Below, piece after piece: positions 1 to 8,598 of a stretch of 64,000 nt of DNA (within the stretch, counting starts at the first letter, position 1; the number at the start of each line of letters is the position of its first letter). The DNA is taken from the NCBI GenBank assembly GCA_033856025.1, contig JAWVFQ010000037.1, forward strand, positions 186,001 through 250,000, given 5' to 3'. A program made the position numbers and the translations under genes. Origin of the DNA: AC-38 sp033856025 (GTDB taxonomy: Bacteria > Actinomycetota > Thermoleophilia > Solirubrobacterales > Solirubrobacteraceae). Under the pieces are notes generated by a model. It had not been told where the DNA came from and did no database searches. It worked only from the letters and a program-made list of their open reading frames with translations.

Positions 1-1581
1 GACGCGGCGGCCGAGGGAGCGCGTGCCGACCGAGACGAAGCCGGGGTTGTTCAGGCAGCGCGCGGTGCTCCCTCCGCCGGCCGACGTGCCGAACGGCCAC
101 ACGCGCGGGTCCATCCTCAGGACGTAGAAGCCGCTCGTCCCGTCCGAGTACCAGATCTCCCCTCGCTCGGGCGCGAAGGCGGGCTGGGACATGGCCCAGT
201 TGGCCTTCTCGTCGATGTACGGGCCGCCCGTCGACGACACGTTGGAGGGCGGCGCCACGTGGTAGGCGATCTCCTTCGGGTGGTACGGGTCGCGGATGTC
301 GAACACCCGCAGGCCGGAGAGGATCATCGAGCAGGCCACGATGCCCGGCTCGTGCCGCTGGGGCACGTTGCAGTAGTGGCCGGCGTAGCCCTGGACGACG
401 CTCTGTGCACCCGGGTCGTTGGCGATCGCCGCGCGGTTCTCGGGCTGGTGCACGGCCAGGCGGATGTTCGAGACCACGAACGGCTTGCGCTCGTCGGAGA
501 TGTCGATGATCCGCGCCGCCCCGACGCGCGAGCCGTTGGCGGCCACGTTCGTACTGCCGCCCGAGCCACCGTTGTTCGAGTACTCATCGACCTCGACGAG
601 GTAGGGCTTGCCCTTGATCGTCACCGGGACGGCGTACTGCGGGATCGTGATGTTCGACCACACCAGGCGGCTGATCTCGCGCACGTGCGGGTTGGGCTTG
701 CGCGCCTGGATCTCGGAGAGGTCGACGATGATGAGCCCGTCCGAGCTCGCGAAGTAGCCGCGGTTGCCGTCGTCGGAGACCGACATCCCGTGCGTGCCGT
801 AGGCCCCCTCCCAGAGGCGGACCGGCAGCCGTGGGTTGGTGATGTCCACCGCGGTCGTGTGCTTGGTCCCGATCGACGTCGGATAGAAGGTCTTGCCGTC
901 GGGCGCCATTCCGCTCTCGTGGCCGAAGATCGCGCCCGGACCGCTGAACTGGAGGACCGGATGGCGGCAGTCCTGGCTGATGTCGTAGACGTCGATGACG
1001 CCCGGGTAGGCGGCCGGGTTGCCCGCCACCGCCGCGAGGATCCCGCGCTCGACGCTGATGTTCACCGACTCGTGCGGGGTCTGCATCGCCGGTGTCAGCA
1101 GGCTGTCGGTGCGCACCGGCTTGCGCGGGTCGGTCATGTCGAGCACGGCGACGCCCGTGGGCTCGGCGCTCAGGCTGAAGGCGTTGGTGGGGAAGAGCAG
1201 CGTCGTGTCGTAGTAGGCGCACTCGTGGCCGCCGCGGTCGACGTAGCGGTGGACGCGAAAGCCGCCCGTGGATCCGCTGTGGCCGATCACCGACAGGTTG
1301 CAGAGGTAGCCCTTGTCGACCTTGCCCGCCGCGACGTCCGCCGCGGAGACGCGGCCCTGCATCGTCCCCTCGGGGATCCCGCCGGGCAGGCAGTTGGCCC
1401 GCGGGGTGGCCACGATCGGCGGCTCGGCGGCGCGCTTGGCGCCGACAGACATCGTCGTCGGGTCCAGCGGCCCGCGGTTGAGCACCGCCCCCGTGTTCGT
1501 CCTGCCCAGGTGCGCGGCCGCCGGCGCCGCCGCGACGAGGCTCAGCGCAACAGCGCCCACGACCGGTCGCAGACGGCTCAA
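1..1581 (-). CDS. LVIVD-repeat secreted protein (C-terminus beyond window)
   Basis: Reading leftward from a TTG start, 527 codons stay open to the window edge, so the 3' end is missing. The first 23 residues form a signal peptide (Arg-rich start, hydrophobic core, AAPAAAH end). Beta-propeller-like LVIVD units follow, seen as phrases such as VLDMTDPRKPV, VDITNPRLPV, IIDISDERKPF and FDIRDPYHPKE about 50-80 residues apart. The family is extracytoplasmic and of poorly defined function, probably a propeller scaffold. An in-frame TAG lies 12 codons upstream of the TTG; the only other start is an internal GTG that would cut into the signal peptide. A GGGGGA stretch precedes the TTG. Confidence 0.82.
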   Translation of the reverse strand, partial: MSRLRPVVGAVALSLVAAAPAAAHLGRTNTGAVLNRGPLDPTTMSVGAKRAAEPPIVATPRANCLPGGIPEGTMQGRVSAADVAAGKVDKGYLCNLSVIGHSGSTGGFRVHRYVDRGGHECAYYDTTLLFPTNAFSLSAEPTGVAVLDMTDPRKPVRTDSLLTPAMQTPHESVNISVERGILAAVAGNPAAYPGVIDVYDISQDCRHPVLQFSGPGAIFGHESGMAPDGKTFYPTSIGTKHTTAVDITNPRLPVRLWEGAYGTHGMSVSDDGNRGYFASSDGLIIVDLSEIQARKPNPHVREISRLVWSNITIPQYAVPVTIKGKPYLVEVDEYSNNGGSGGSTNVAANGSRVGAARIIDISDERKPFVVSNIRLAVHQPENRAAIANDPGAQSVVQGYAGHYCNVPQRHEPGIVACSMILSGLRVFDIRDPYHPKEIAYHVAPPSNVSSTGGPYIDEKANWAMSQPAFAPERGEIWYSDGTSGFYVLRMDPRVWPFGTSAGGGSTARCLNNPGFVSVGTRSLGRRV

Positions 1582-1651
1582 ACCCGGTCCCCCGAGGCTC
1601 GCACCGTGCTGAGTCTACGCCCGGTCCCGCCACTCGGTAGCTTCATCCGGG

Positions 1652-2056
1652 ATGGAGATTTTGAGACACGGCGTCGACACCGCCAAGGGCCCGGAGGACT
1701 GGTTCACCGGGGACGTCTACATCGACGCCGTCGCGGCATCGCCCGCGCCGGCCCGCGTCCAGGCCAACCTCGTCCACTACACGCCCGGCGCCCGGACCGC
1801 GTGGCACACGCATCCGCTCGGCCAGACCATCTACGTCACCGAGGGCGTCGGGCTCGCGCAGCGCCGCGGCGGGCCGGTCGAGGTCATCCGCGCCGGCGAC
1901 CGCGTGTTCTTCGCGCCGGACGAGGACCACTGGCACGGCGCCTCACCCAACCGCTTCATGGTCCACCTCGCCCTGAACGAGGTCGATGCCGACCACGTGG
2001 CCGCCCACTGGGGCGAGCACGTGACGGACGCCGAGTACGCCGCCGCCCGGGCCTGA
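1652..2056 (+). CDS. Cupin protein resembling bacterial hydroxynitrile lyases
   Basis: A 134-residue single-domain cupin. The segments GKGPEDWFTG-like start, PGARTAWHTHPLGQT and DEDHWHGA closely match the manganese cupin hydroxynitrile lyase type (GtHNL of Granulicella), which cleaves or forms cyanohydrins. The expected metal ligands are His52, His54, Gln58 and His93, with His95 nearby. This is recalled family knowledge; related cupins may have other substrates. It is divergent from the LVIVD protein and convergent with the membrane protein, whose stop begins two bases after this one. No cyanogenic pathway genes are adjacent. Confidence 0.8.
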   Translation: MEILRHGVDTAKGPEDWFTGDVYIDAVAASPAPARVQANLVHYTPGARTAWHTHPLGQTIYVTEGVGLAQRRGGPVEVIRAGDRVFFAPDEDHWHGASPNRFMVHLALNEVDADHVAAHWGEHVTDAEYAAARA

Positions 2057-2057
2057 C

Positions 2058-3668
2058 CTACGCTCGCTGCAGGGCGGGAGCGCCCGGCCGGCGGCGCCGC
2101 AGGTGGGCGGTCGCGGTCAGGCCGAGTGACGCCACTCCGATGATCAGCGCCCACCCGTAGTGCCGGTTGACGGCGTGGAGGGCGAAGGCCGCCAGCAGGG
2201 CGCCGGCCAGGAGCACGAGGATGTCTCGGCGGGCCCACAGCGAGCCGGTCGCCGCGACGCCGGCGACCAGGACGACCAGCGCCACCTCCCCGGTCACGAG
2301 GTGGCCCGCGAGCAGGTTCGGCCCGGCCCGCGCCAGCACCACCCACGCGGCGAGCCCGGCCGCCGCGAGCTCCAGCTGGGCCCGGGTGATCCGGACTCGG
2401 GTCAGGCGGGCCGTCAAGACCACGCTCGCGGCGACGAAAACGGCGAACCACGCGACTGCTGCATCGGCCCCGGGGTTCGCGAACTCCCCCTGGCGCAGAC
2501 GCTCCCACCACACGGTGGTCCTGAAGAAGTCGGGAAGCTCGGGCAGGGTCAGCGTCGCGGCGATCATCACGGCCGCCGACACGAGCGCCAGGACGACGGT
2601 CAGCGCGGGCAGCCGGCGCAGCGAGACCGCGAGCGGCAGGGCGAGGAAGGGCAGCGCCACGATCAGGAACCGGGGCCCGGGAGTCCAGCCGCCGAAGGAC
2701 AGGTAGTAGCTCGCGTTGAACACCAGGTACGCGAGTCCGACCCCGCCCGCCATCAGCGCCTCCGCGCGGCGGCCCTCGCGATACAGGAAGACCAGTCCGG
2801 CCACCCCGACGGCCACGATCGGAGTCAGGGTGACCAGCCCACGGTCTCCGAACAGCAGCTCGAGCAGCACCCGGGGATGGAAGCCCACCAGGCCGAAGAA
2901 CCCGGCCTGGTTCAGCGCGACGTCGGAGTACGAGACGTGCGCCGGCGAACCGAACGCCCACCAGTTGTAGAGCAGGAGCGGCGCGACCCCGACCAGGAGC
3001 CCGGCGCCGTAGCGCAGCGCCCGCGGCAGGGGATCCGGTCGCGCAAGCGCGTATACGCCGAGTATCAACGCGAGGATGGCGAGTGGGTATTCGGTGGTGA
3101 CGGCCAGGCCCGCGAGGACTCCGGCGCCGAAGAGCAGGAGCGCCCTGTCTTCCCCTCGTCGCTCGCGCCAGAGCAGGTGGTAGGCGGCGAAGCCCAGGCC
3201 CGCGGCCAGGACGTGGGAGAAGTAGAGCGTGCTGAACGGGAGCAGCAGCGAGCCGAGCCCCAGCATCATGGCGGCCGCGGTGCCGCGCCCGGGCTCGTGG
3301 CCCTCCGCGAACGTGGCGAGCAGCCACAGCAGGAGCGCGCCCGGGACGAGGCACGTGAAGACGACGAGCAGGTGGATGACATGGCGGTCATCCGTCCCCG
3401 CCGTCACCCCGGTCGCGCGGGCCAGCCGGTAGAACGGGACGCCGAGCAGCGAGAGGCCGGGGGCCTTGTCGGAGTAGAAGTGGCCGCGGAACACCCCGCG
3501 GTCCCCGGTCGACTCGGCGTAGGCGTCGATGATCGGTGTGCCGGCGTCGAAGGCGCGCGTCTGCGCGTAGTGCGACGTGTCGTTCCAGCCGAGCGGCTGC
3601 ACCAGTGCCGCGCAGGCCAACGCGAGACAGAGAATCGGCAGCTTCGCCCTGAGCCCACGCGCCCGCAC
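2058..3668 (-). CDS. Multi-pass membrane protein, possible GT-C type glycosyltransferase
   Basis: 536 residues with about eleven hydrophobic segments. After the first segment comes an extracytoplasmic loop containing GWNDTSHYAQTRAF, a position where GT-C mannosyltransferases carry catalytic acidic residues. A phospholipid-linked sugar donor is possible but not shown. The open frame continues upstream into the divergent PepSY gene, so I chose the GTG at 3668, just before the basic segment RARGLRAKLP and the first membrane helix. It is convergent with the cupin gene. Substrate unknown. Confidence 0.7.
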   Translation of the reverse strand: MRARGLRAKLPILCLALACAALVQPLGWNDTSHYAQTRAFDAGTPIIDAYAESTGDRGVFRGHFYSDKAPGLSLLGVPFYRLARATGVTAGTDDRHVIHLLVVFTCLVPGALLLWLLATFAEGHEPGRGTAAAMMLGLGSLLLPFSTLYFSHVLAAGLGFAAYHLLWRERRGEDRALLLFGAGVLAGLAVTTEYPLAILALILGVYALARPDPLPRALRYGAGLLVGVAPLLLYNWWAFGSPAHVSYSDVALNQAGFFGLVGFHPRVLLELLFGDRGLVTLTPIVAVGVAGLVFLYREGRRAEALMAGGVGLAYLVFNASYYLSFGGWTPGPRFLIVALPFLALPLAVSLRRLPALTVVLALVSAAVMIAATLTLPELPDFFRTTVWWERLRQGEFANPGADAAVAWFAVFVAASVVLTARLTRVRITRAQLELAAAGLAAWVVLARAGPNLLAGHLVTGEVALVVLVAGVAATGSLWARRDILVLLAGALLAAFALHAVNRHYGWALIIGVASLGLTATAHLRRRRPGAPALQRA

Positions 3669-3792
3669 CGCGGCCGAGGCTACCGGCTCGGCACGCCAGG
3701 GCGCGGGAGTCTCTGGGCCAAGTCTCAGCCTTTTCGGAGGCTGCGGTCCGATGGTGAGCGCCGTACCCATCCCCACGACCCACAGGAGCACC

Positions 3793-4182
3793 ATGTTCGA
3801 CGTACGTTCCAACCTCATGACGGTGGCCGCCATCGCGGCCGCGGCGGTCGGCGGCGGCGCGATCGCCAACGCCGCCGCGTCCGGCAGCACGAGCACCGCC
3901 CCGAAGTCGCAGTCGCGACCCCAGGCGCCGACCCAGCGCCACACGGTCGGAGGCCGCACCGAGCAGCCCCTGACCGGCGACACGGAGAGCAAGGTCCGCG
4001 CCGCGGCGCTGGCCAAGGCGCCGGGCACCGTCGAGCGCGTCGAGACCAACGTGGACGGCAGCGCTCCCTACGAGGCGCACATCCGCAAGTCCGACGGCAG
4101 CGAGGTCGAGGTCCAGGTCTCCAAGGACTTCACCGTCAGCGCGGTGAACGCCATGGGCGGCCCGGACGGTCGCCACCCGTAG
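3793..4182 (+). CDS. Secreted PepSY-like small protein
   Basis: 129 residues: an N-terminal signal or anchor segment (LMTVAAIAAAAVGGGAIANA), a Ser/Gln/Pro-rich linker, then a PepSY-like fold at residues 65-120 (LTGDTESKVRAAALAKAPG, then VERVETNVDG, then YEAHIRKSDGSEVEVQVSKD). PepSY domains act outside the membrane, often as protease inhibitors or folding modules. An AGGAG sits four bases before this ATG; a longer in-frame start exists but lacks such a site. Divergent from the membrane protein; no functional partner is evident. Confidence 0.8.
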   Translation: MFDVRSNLMTVAAIAAAAVGGGAIANAAASGSTSTAPKSQSRPQAPTQRHTVGGRTEQPLTGDTESKVRAAALAKAPGTVERVETNVDGSAPYEAHIRKSDGSEVEVQVSKDFTVSAVNAMGGPDGRHP

Positions 4183-4198
4183 CGGACGTCGCCCGCGG

Positions 4199-6283
4199 CT
4201 AGCGCCCGCGCGGGCGGGTCTTGACGATCCGGACCGAGAAGTCCGTCATCCAGAGCACGGGCAGGCCCCGGGTCCGGTACGTGACCATCAGGCGGATGGC
4301 CACGGCCTTGGGCTTCTTCAGGCCGCGCGTGAGCTGGCGGACCGCCGCGCGGGACAGTCGCACGCGGACCCGGACACGCTGTCCCGCGCGGACCCGGACG
4401 TGACGCCGGGCCAGCGGCGCCACCAGACCCGAGGTCGACGTGGCTGACGACACGGCGAGCGGGCGCCGGTTGCGGCGGTAGTCCAGGAAGACCACGTAGT
4501 CCTTGATCGCCGTCCCCAGATGCCCGATCCAGATCTGCCGCTTGTCCGCGATCGGCGCCTTGTAGAGGCCGAAGTAGGCGGGCAGGAGCCCAGGGGCGTT
4601 GAGCGTCGAGACGTCACTGTCGAGGCCCGCGACGCGCGCGCCCGCATCGGCCAGGGAGAACTCGCGGTCGATGACGAGATTGGACCGGGACATGTACGTG
4701 GCCGTGTCGTGGCGGAGGATCTGCTGCGCCTGGATCGGCGAGTACTCGTCCTTCAGGTTGGCGGCGAGCATGCTGGGCGCCCAACGCGCGAACTCGGCCT
4801 TCAGCGCGCTGACCTTGGTGCGCCTGAAGTCGGCCACCACCGCGTCGATCTGGCACGTCGTGGGTGGCCGCGCCTTGACCGCCAGCGGCCGGTTCGCATT
4901 CGGACAGCCGACCGTGACGTCGACCTCCCCGACGCCGGTGGCGGTGTTGAGCGTCCCCTGCCGCGCCGTGGGCGGGATCGAGCACTGGCCGAGGATCGTG
5001 CCCGTCCCCCCGCAGACGACGATCGGGTTGTTGGCCCCCGTGCAGGGAGGCAGGATCGTCCCGGTGCCACCGCAGACCTGGGGAATGTTCGGGCGCGGCA
5101 GGTTGCAGACGGGCAGGATCGTGCCCGTGCCGCCGCAGGCCGCCACGTAGTTCGTGCGCGGGGCGCAGGCCTGCAGGATCGTCCCGCTGGGCCCGCACAC
5201 CGTGGGCAGCGTGACCGGGAAGTAGCACTGGGGCAGGATCGTCCCGCTGGGCCCGCACACCCCCGGCCCCCCGTTCGGGTCGGCGCAGGTCACGAGCAGC
5301 GTCGTCGCGTTCAGGCACTCCGGACGGGTGCTCGGGCGCTGCCAGTAGTTGGGCGGCCCGGTGCCGGTGGGCGGCCCGCTGCCGCCCGGCGGTGGGTTGC
5401 CGGTGGGCGGCTGGGATCCGGGCGGCAGCTCGCCGGTCGGCGAGAACCCCGCGGCGCTCGAGCGCACCGCCGTCGCGGTGCCCGGTGGGACGGTGAGCGC
5501 CCAGCTGAGTCCCGCCGCGTTGTCCACGAAGCTGGTGCACTGGCCGCAGTCGTTGGGGAACGGGACGTGCTGGGAGATCTGGTTCCACACGTTCGAGTAG
5601 GTGTTCTCGGTGAACGTTGCGCCGGGCGACTGGGGCGTCCACACCTCGACGCGCCCGGCGGGGGAGTTGTTGGCGTTTGCCGAGCAGCCCACGGCGTTGT
5701 TGGCGGTGGAGAACCCGTAGCCCTTGTCCGACCCCTGCAGGTAGCAGTCGCCGGCGCGATACAGCACGATGTCCTTCGGGTTCCCGCCGGTGTTGTCGAA
5801 GGTGATCTGGGTGCCGTAGGACTCCTGGCCGGCCACGTAGGAGTCCGTCTGGGTGATCTGGATGCCCGTGGCGCCGAGGCCCACCGTGGTCGTGACCTGT
5901 CGCGGGTCGTCGGTCGTGCCGGATCCCGTCGGGGGCGGCTGGCTCACCTCGGTGAAGGGGGTCCGGGTGCCGAGCGCCGTCGTGGCCGTGTTGCCGTGGC
6001 TCGCGAAGTCCGGCGTGAACAGGACGCCGTCGACGAACACGAAGGTCCCGCAGTCGCCGGGCGTGGCCCCGGACGGGAAGAATTCGAAGACCGAGTCGCC
6101 GGTGTGCGCGGTCTGGCACGAGAGGTCGGCACCGATCGCGACCTTGGTCAGGGGTCCGGCCGGCAGCCCGATGTCCTGGTAGGCGGTGGCGGCCGGCGCG
6201 CTGGAGGCCGGGACCGAGAACAGGAGCGCCGCCAACACGAGCGTCGCTCTGAGGCGTCCATGCCTCGTGGGAACCCTCTTCAC
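4199..6283 (-). CDS. Large secreted protein with Cys-x3-GTIL-x2-Cys repeats
   Basis: 694 residues from a GTG start. Residues 1-34 are a signal peptide. Residues 35-280 form a beta-rich domain with scattered cysteines, followed by a Pro/Gly linker (about 280-312). Residues 325-430 hold five short repeats of the form CGxxGTILxxC. The C-terminal 250 residues end in a basic beta domain. I do not recognise the whole. TAGGGT at 6290-6295 lies six bases before the GTG, suggesting a leaderless mRNA. The paired cysteines suggest disulfide-closed loops outside the cell. Confidence 0.78.
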   Translation of the reverse strand: MKRVPTRHGRLRATLVLAALLFSVPASSAPAATAYQDIGLPAGPLTKVAIGADLSCQTAHTGDSVFEFFPSGATPGDCGTFVFVDGVLFTPDFASHGNTATTALGTRTPFTEVSQPPPTGSGTTDDPRQVTTTVGLGATGIQITQTDSYVAGQESYGTQITFDNTGGNPKDIVLYRAGDCYLQGSDKGYGFSTANNAVGCSANANNSPAGRVEVWTPQSPGATFTENTYSNVWNQISQHVPFPNDCGQCTSFVDNAAGLSWALTVPPGTATAVRSSAAGFSPTGELPPGSQPPTGNPPPGGSGPPTGTGPPNYWQRPSTRPECLNATTLLVTCADPNGGPGVCGPSGTILPQCYFPVTLPTVCGPSGTILQACAPRTNYVAACGGTGTILPVCNLPRPNIPQVCGGTGTILPPCTGANNPIVVCGGTGTILGQCSIPPTARQGTLNTATGVGEVDVTVGCPNANRPLAVKARPPTTCQIDAVVADFRRTKVSALKAEFARWAPSMLAANLKDEYSPIQAQQILRHDTATYMSRSNLVIDREFSLADAGARVAGLDSDVSTLNAPGLLPAYFGLYKAPIADKRQIWIGHLGTAIKDYVVFLDYRRNRRPLAVSSATSTSGLVAPLARRHVRVRAGQRVRVRVRLSRAAVRQLTRGLKKPKAVAIRLMVTYRTRGLPVLWMTDFSVRIVKTRPRGR
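4984..5263 (-). repeat. Five imperfect tandem repeats encoding CG-x-x-GTIL-x-x-C
   Basis: Within the secreted protein, five units encode VCGPSGTILPQC, VCGPSGTILQAC, ACGGTGTILPVC, VCGGTGTILPPC and VCGGTGTILGQC, separated by 7-12 variable, often Pro-rich residues. On the + strand each unit shows a conserved core near CAGGATCGTxCC. Period is about 55-67 bases. Confidence 0.85.
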
Positions 6284-6289
6284 ACGCCG

Positions 6290-6295
6290 ACCCTA
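6290..6295 (-). promoter_or_regulatory. -10-like hexamer TAGGGT for a leaderless start
   Basis: TAGGGT on the minus strand lies exactly six bases upstream of the GTG at 6283. The same spacing recurs before many other genes in this window. No clear -35 box is seen. Confidence 0.45.
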
Positions 6296-6396
6296 CGCGC
6301 GCGGCGGCCATATGCCAACCCCGGCATACGCAGAAATGACGTATGCGATCGGAGACCTGGCATCGTGCCCCGGGACACCGACACGAGGAGCATGAG

Positions 6397-6717
6397 ATGC
6401 CGTTCGAGCAGTACCACGAACCCGCCGGGGAGCTCAGCGCTCAGACACGCACGTTCGCTCGGATGGTGGCGTCGCTGATCGAGGAGGCCGAGGCGATCGG
6501 ATGGTACGAGCAGCGCATGTCGGTCGAGCCCGACGCCGAGGCGAAGGCGATCATGGCGAACGCGCAGCTGGAGGAGTTCAAGCACTTCGGGATGGACCTG
6601 GAGTTCCTCCTGCGCCGGACGCCCGACTGGCGCACGGCCCTGAAGGAGATCCTGTTCACCGAGGGCGACATCGTCGAGCGCGGCGAGCAGGCCGAGCAGG
6701 ACCTGGACCTGGGCTAG
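6397..6717 (+). CDS. Encapsulated-ferritin-like (EncFtn) protein without encapsulin neighbour
   Basis: 106 residues resembling EncFtn: QYHEPAGELS at the start, then two helices (SLIEEAEAIGWYEQR and NAQLEEFKHFGMDLEFLL) and RTPDWRTALKEILF. The probable ferroxidase ligands are Glu32, Glu60 and His63, with the Exx-His spacing of the family. Known EncFtn forms annular decamers that oxidise Fe(II) and load it into an encapsulin shell. Here the tail ends EQAEQDLDLG and lacks a recognisable GSL-type cargo peptide, and no encapsulin gene lies in the window. It may act alone or with a distant shell. The ATG at 6397 follows a GAGGAG. Confidence 0.8.
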   Translation: MPFEQYHEPAGELSAQTRTFARMVASLIEEAEAIGWYEQRMSVEPDAEAKAIMANAQLEEFKHFGMDLEFLLRRTPDWRTALKEILFTEGDIVERGEQAEQDLDLG

Positions 6718-6755
6718 CGGCCCCGAAGCGGCCGGCTCGTTATGGTCAGCCGCCC

Positions 6756-7718
6756 TTGGCCGGACCCGACGTCACGCTGCTCGTGTGCACCCGGGGGCGT
6801 GCGACTTTGCCCGCCGCGCTCGACTCGGTCGCGCGCCTGGACGTCCCGCCGGACGCGCGGGTGGAGGCGGTGGTGGTCGACAACGGGGCCGGCGCGGCGG
6901 CCGCGCACGCCGTCGCCGCGCTGCGCGAGCGGGCGCCCTCCATGGCGGTGCGGTTGCTCGACGAGCCGCGCCGCGGCGTCGCGCACGCGCGCCGGCGGGG
7001 GATCGCCGCCGCCGCGGGCGAGCTGATCGCGTTCGTCGACGACGACTGCGTGCTCGAGCCCGACTGGCTGCGCCAGGTCGTGGAGTTCGCGGCCGACCAC
7101 CCACGCGCCGGAGTCGTCGGCAGCCGCAACGAGCTGCGCTGGGAGCGCGAGCCCTCGCCGCTCGCGCTGGCCTACGGCGAGAGCTTCGCCCGGCAGGACT
7201 GGGGCCCGACTCCGTTCCGTCTCGCCCCCGACGACCCGCGCTGCCCGTGCGGCGCGGGCCTGGTCCTGCGCCGCGAGGCGGTCCTGGACAGCGGCTGGCT
7301 GGCCCGGGGCAGCCTGCGGGGCCGCCACCCGCGGCGGGCGGGCGCGGGCGAGGACACCGAGGTGGCGCTGATGGTCCGCGCCGCGGGCTGGGAGGTGTGG
7401 TACGCGCCCGCGCTGCGCGTGCGCCATCTCGTGACCGCGGAGCGGACCAGCGTCCGCCACATGCTCTGGCTGCACCACGGCTTCGGGCGCGCGGAGATCT
7501 ACCTGCGCCTGCTCGCGCGCGGGCTGCCGCTGGACCGGCGCAATCGCCGGCTCGGCGTGCGCTGGGCGCTGGGCGAGCTGGCGAGCGTGCTGCGCCGGTT
7601 CCCGCGCGGCTTCGTGCGCCACCGCGACGAGCGGCCCACGTGGCTCATCCGCCTGGCGTGGGCCGTCGGCTGCCTGAACGGAGCCGCCGCGCTGCTCGTG
7701 CGAGGCCGCGTGGACTGA
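6756..7718 (+). CDS. Family-2 glycosyltransferase
   Basis: 320 residues with a GT-A fold. Residues 5-12 (DVTLLVCT) start the nucleotide-binding half, AVVVDNGA follows, and FVDDDCVLEPDW near residue 95 is the DxD-type motif for sugar-nucleotide and metal binding. ARRAGAGEDTEVALMVRAAGWEVWY matches the acceptor-side ED motif. TTG at 6756 is the only start placing the complete first strand in frame. Cytoplasmic or membrane-associated transfer to a surface glycan is likely; the acceptor is unknown. It overlaps the convergent PhyH gene by 74 bases. Confidence 0.78.
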   Translation: MAGPDVTLLVCTRGRATLPAALDSVARLDVPPDARVEAVVVDNGAGAAAAHAVAALRERAPSMAVRLLDEPRRGVAHARRRGIAAAAGELIAFVDDDCVLEPDWLRQVVEFAADHPRAGVVGSRNELRWEREPSPLALAYGESFARQDWGPTPFRLAPDDPRCPCGAGLVLRREAVLDSGWLARGSLRGRHPRRAGAGEDTEVALMVRAAGWEVWYAPALRVRHLVTAERTSVRHMLWLHHGFGRAEIYLRLLARGLPLDRRNRRLGVRWALGELASVLRRFPRGFVRHRDERPTWLIRLAWAVGCLNGAAALLVRGRVD

Positions 7719-8598
7719 CGTCCGCGAAGGCGTGGGCGAACAGGGTCCGGACCTCGGGGTCCAGCGCGGCATAGAGGTCCTCGTCGAGGTTGAACCGCAC
7801 GTCGCCGTAGTCGTGGCTCTCGGCCGCGCGGAAGAAGGCCATCGTCAGCATCGTGCGCGGCTCGTCGGTCCGGTTGACGGTTCCGCGGTGCAGCAGCCCG
7901 GGGTCGCGCACGAGCACGTCGCCCGGCTCGAGCGTCACGCGCCGCGAGGGCAGCGCCGCGGCGAGCGCCTCGGCGCGCGGGTTCTCGCCGTCCTGGACGT
8001 CGTCGTCGAACCCGGCCGCGGCCAGCACGTCGTTGCGCCACAGATGCCCGCCGGAGTACCAGACCTCGAGCGGCCCGTTGTCCAGCCCGCAGCGGCCGAC
8101 CGGCACGTTGACCACCAGCGCCCGGGGCTCCCAGCGCTCGCCGGCGCCGAGCTCACGGTGCGGCGCCTGCGTCAGCGCCCCGCGCAGGCAGGTGTCGCTG
8201 GACACGAACTTGCAGTAGAGGTCCTCGCCGAGGGAGAAGCGCAGCAGGGCCATGGCGAACGGGTTGGCGACGATCCAGGGGTCGCTCAGCGAATCGCGCA
8301 ACTTCGGGAAGATCCGCCAGCGATGGTTTCGCTCCCAGAACACCGCCTGCGTCTCGCGCGCCACCTGGTACCAGCCGTCCCCGTCCCGGCTGGCGAAGCA
8401 GTCGTCGCGGATGCGCTCGAAGTCGGCCTGGAGCGCGGTGGCCCGGGCCTCGGGGATCGCCCCGCGCAACACGACCCACCCGCGCGTGTGGAGCAGGAGG
8501 AGGGCCTCGCGGAACGTCTCCTCCTCCAGCGTACGGGCCGCGCGTTCGGCGGCGGAGATCGCGACGGGGCGCTCCTCGGCGGCGGTGAAGGCGTCCAT
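7645..8598 (-). CDS. PhyH-type Fe(II)/2-oxoglutarate dioxygenase
   Basis: 317 residues. A jelly-roll oxygenase of the phytanoyl-CoA dioxygenase family is indicated by AGxxxALQADFERIRDD near the start, the proximal His in QAPHRELG (an HxE rather than the more usual HxD), and the distal PGLLHRGTVNRTDEPR with its His and 2-oxoglutarate-binding Arg. Flanking sugar-transfer genes suggest it may hydroxylate a surface-glycan component or small metabolite. Its ATG shares bases with the divergent glycosyltransferase ATG. Confidence 0.78.
   Translation of the reverse strand: MDAFTAAEERPVAISAAERAARTLEEETFREALLLLHTRGWVVLRGAIPEARATALQADFERIRDDCFASRDGDGWYQVARETQAVFWERNHRWRIFPKLRDSLSDPWIVANPFAMALLRFSLGEDLYCKFVSSDTCLRGALTQAPHRELGAGERWEPRALVVNVPVGRCGLDNGPLEVWYSGGHLWRNDVLAAAGFDDDVQDGENPRAEALAAALPSRRVTLEPGDVLVRDPGLLHRGTVNRTDEPRTMLTMAFFRAAESHDYGDVRFNLDEDLYAALDPEVRTLFAHAFADVSPRGLARAARRLRSGSRRPTPGG

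Noticed and set aside
259..2160. 633-codon open frame on the + strand opposite the LVIVD gene
   Set aside because: Its product is Arg/Asp/Val-rich with no domain. It is the usual antisense shadow of a G+C-rich gene; the minus strand has the signal peptide and repeats.
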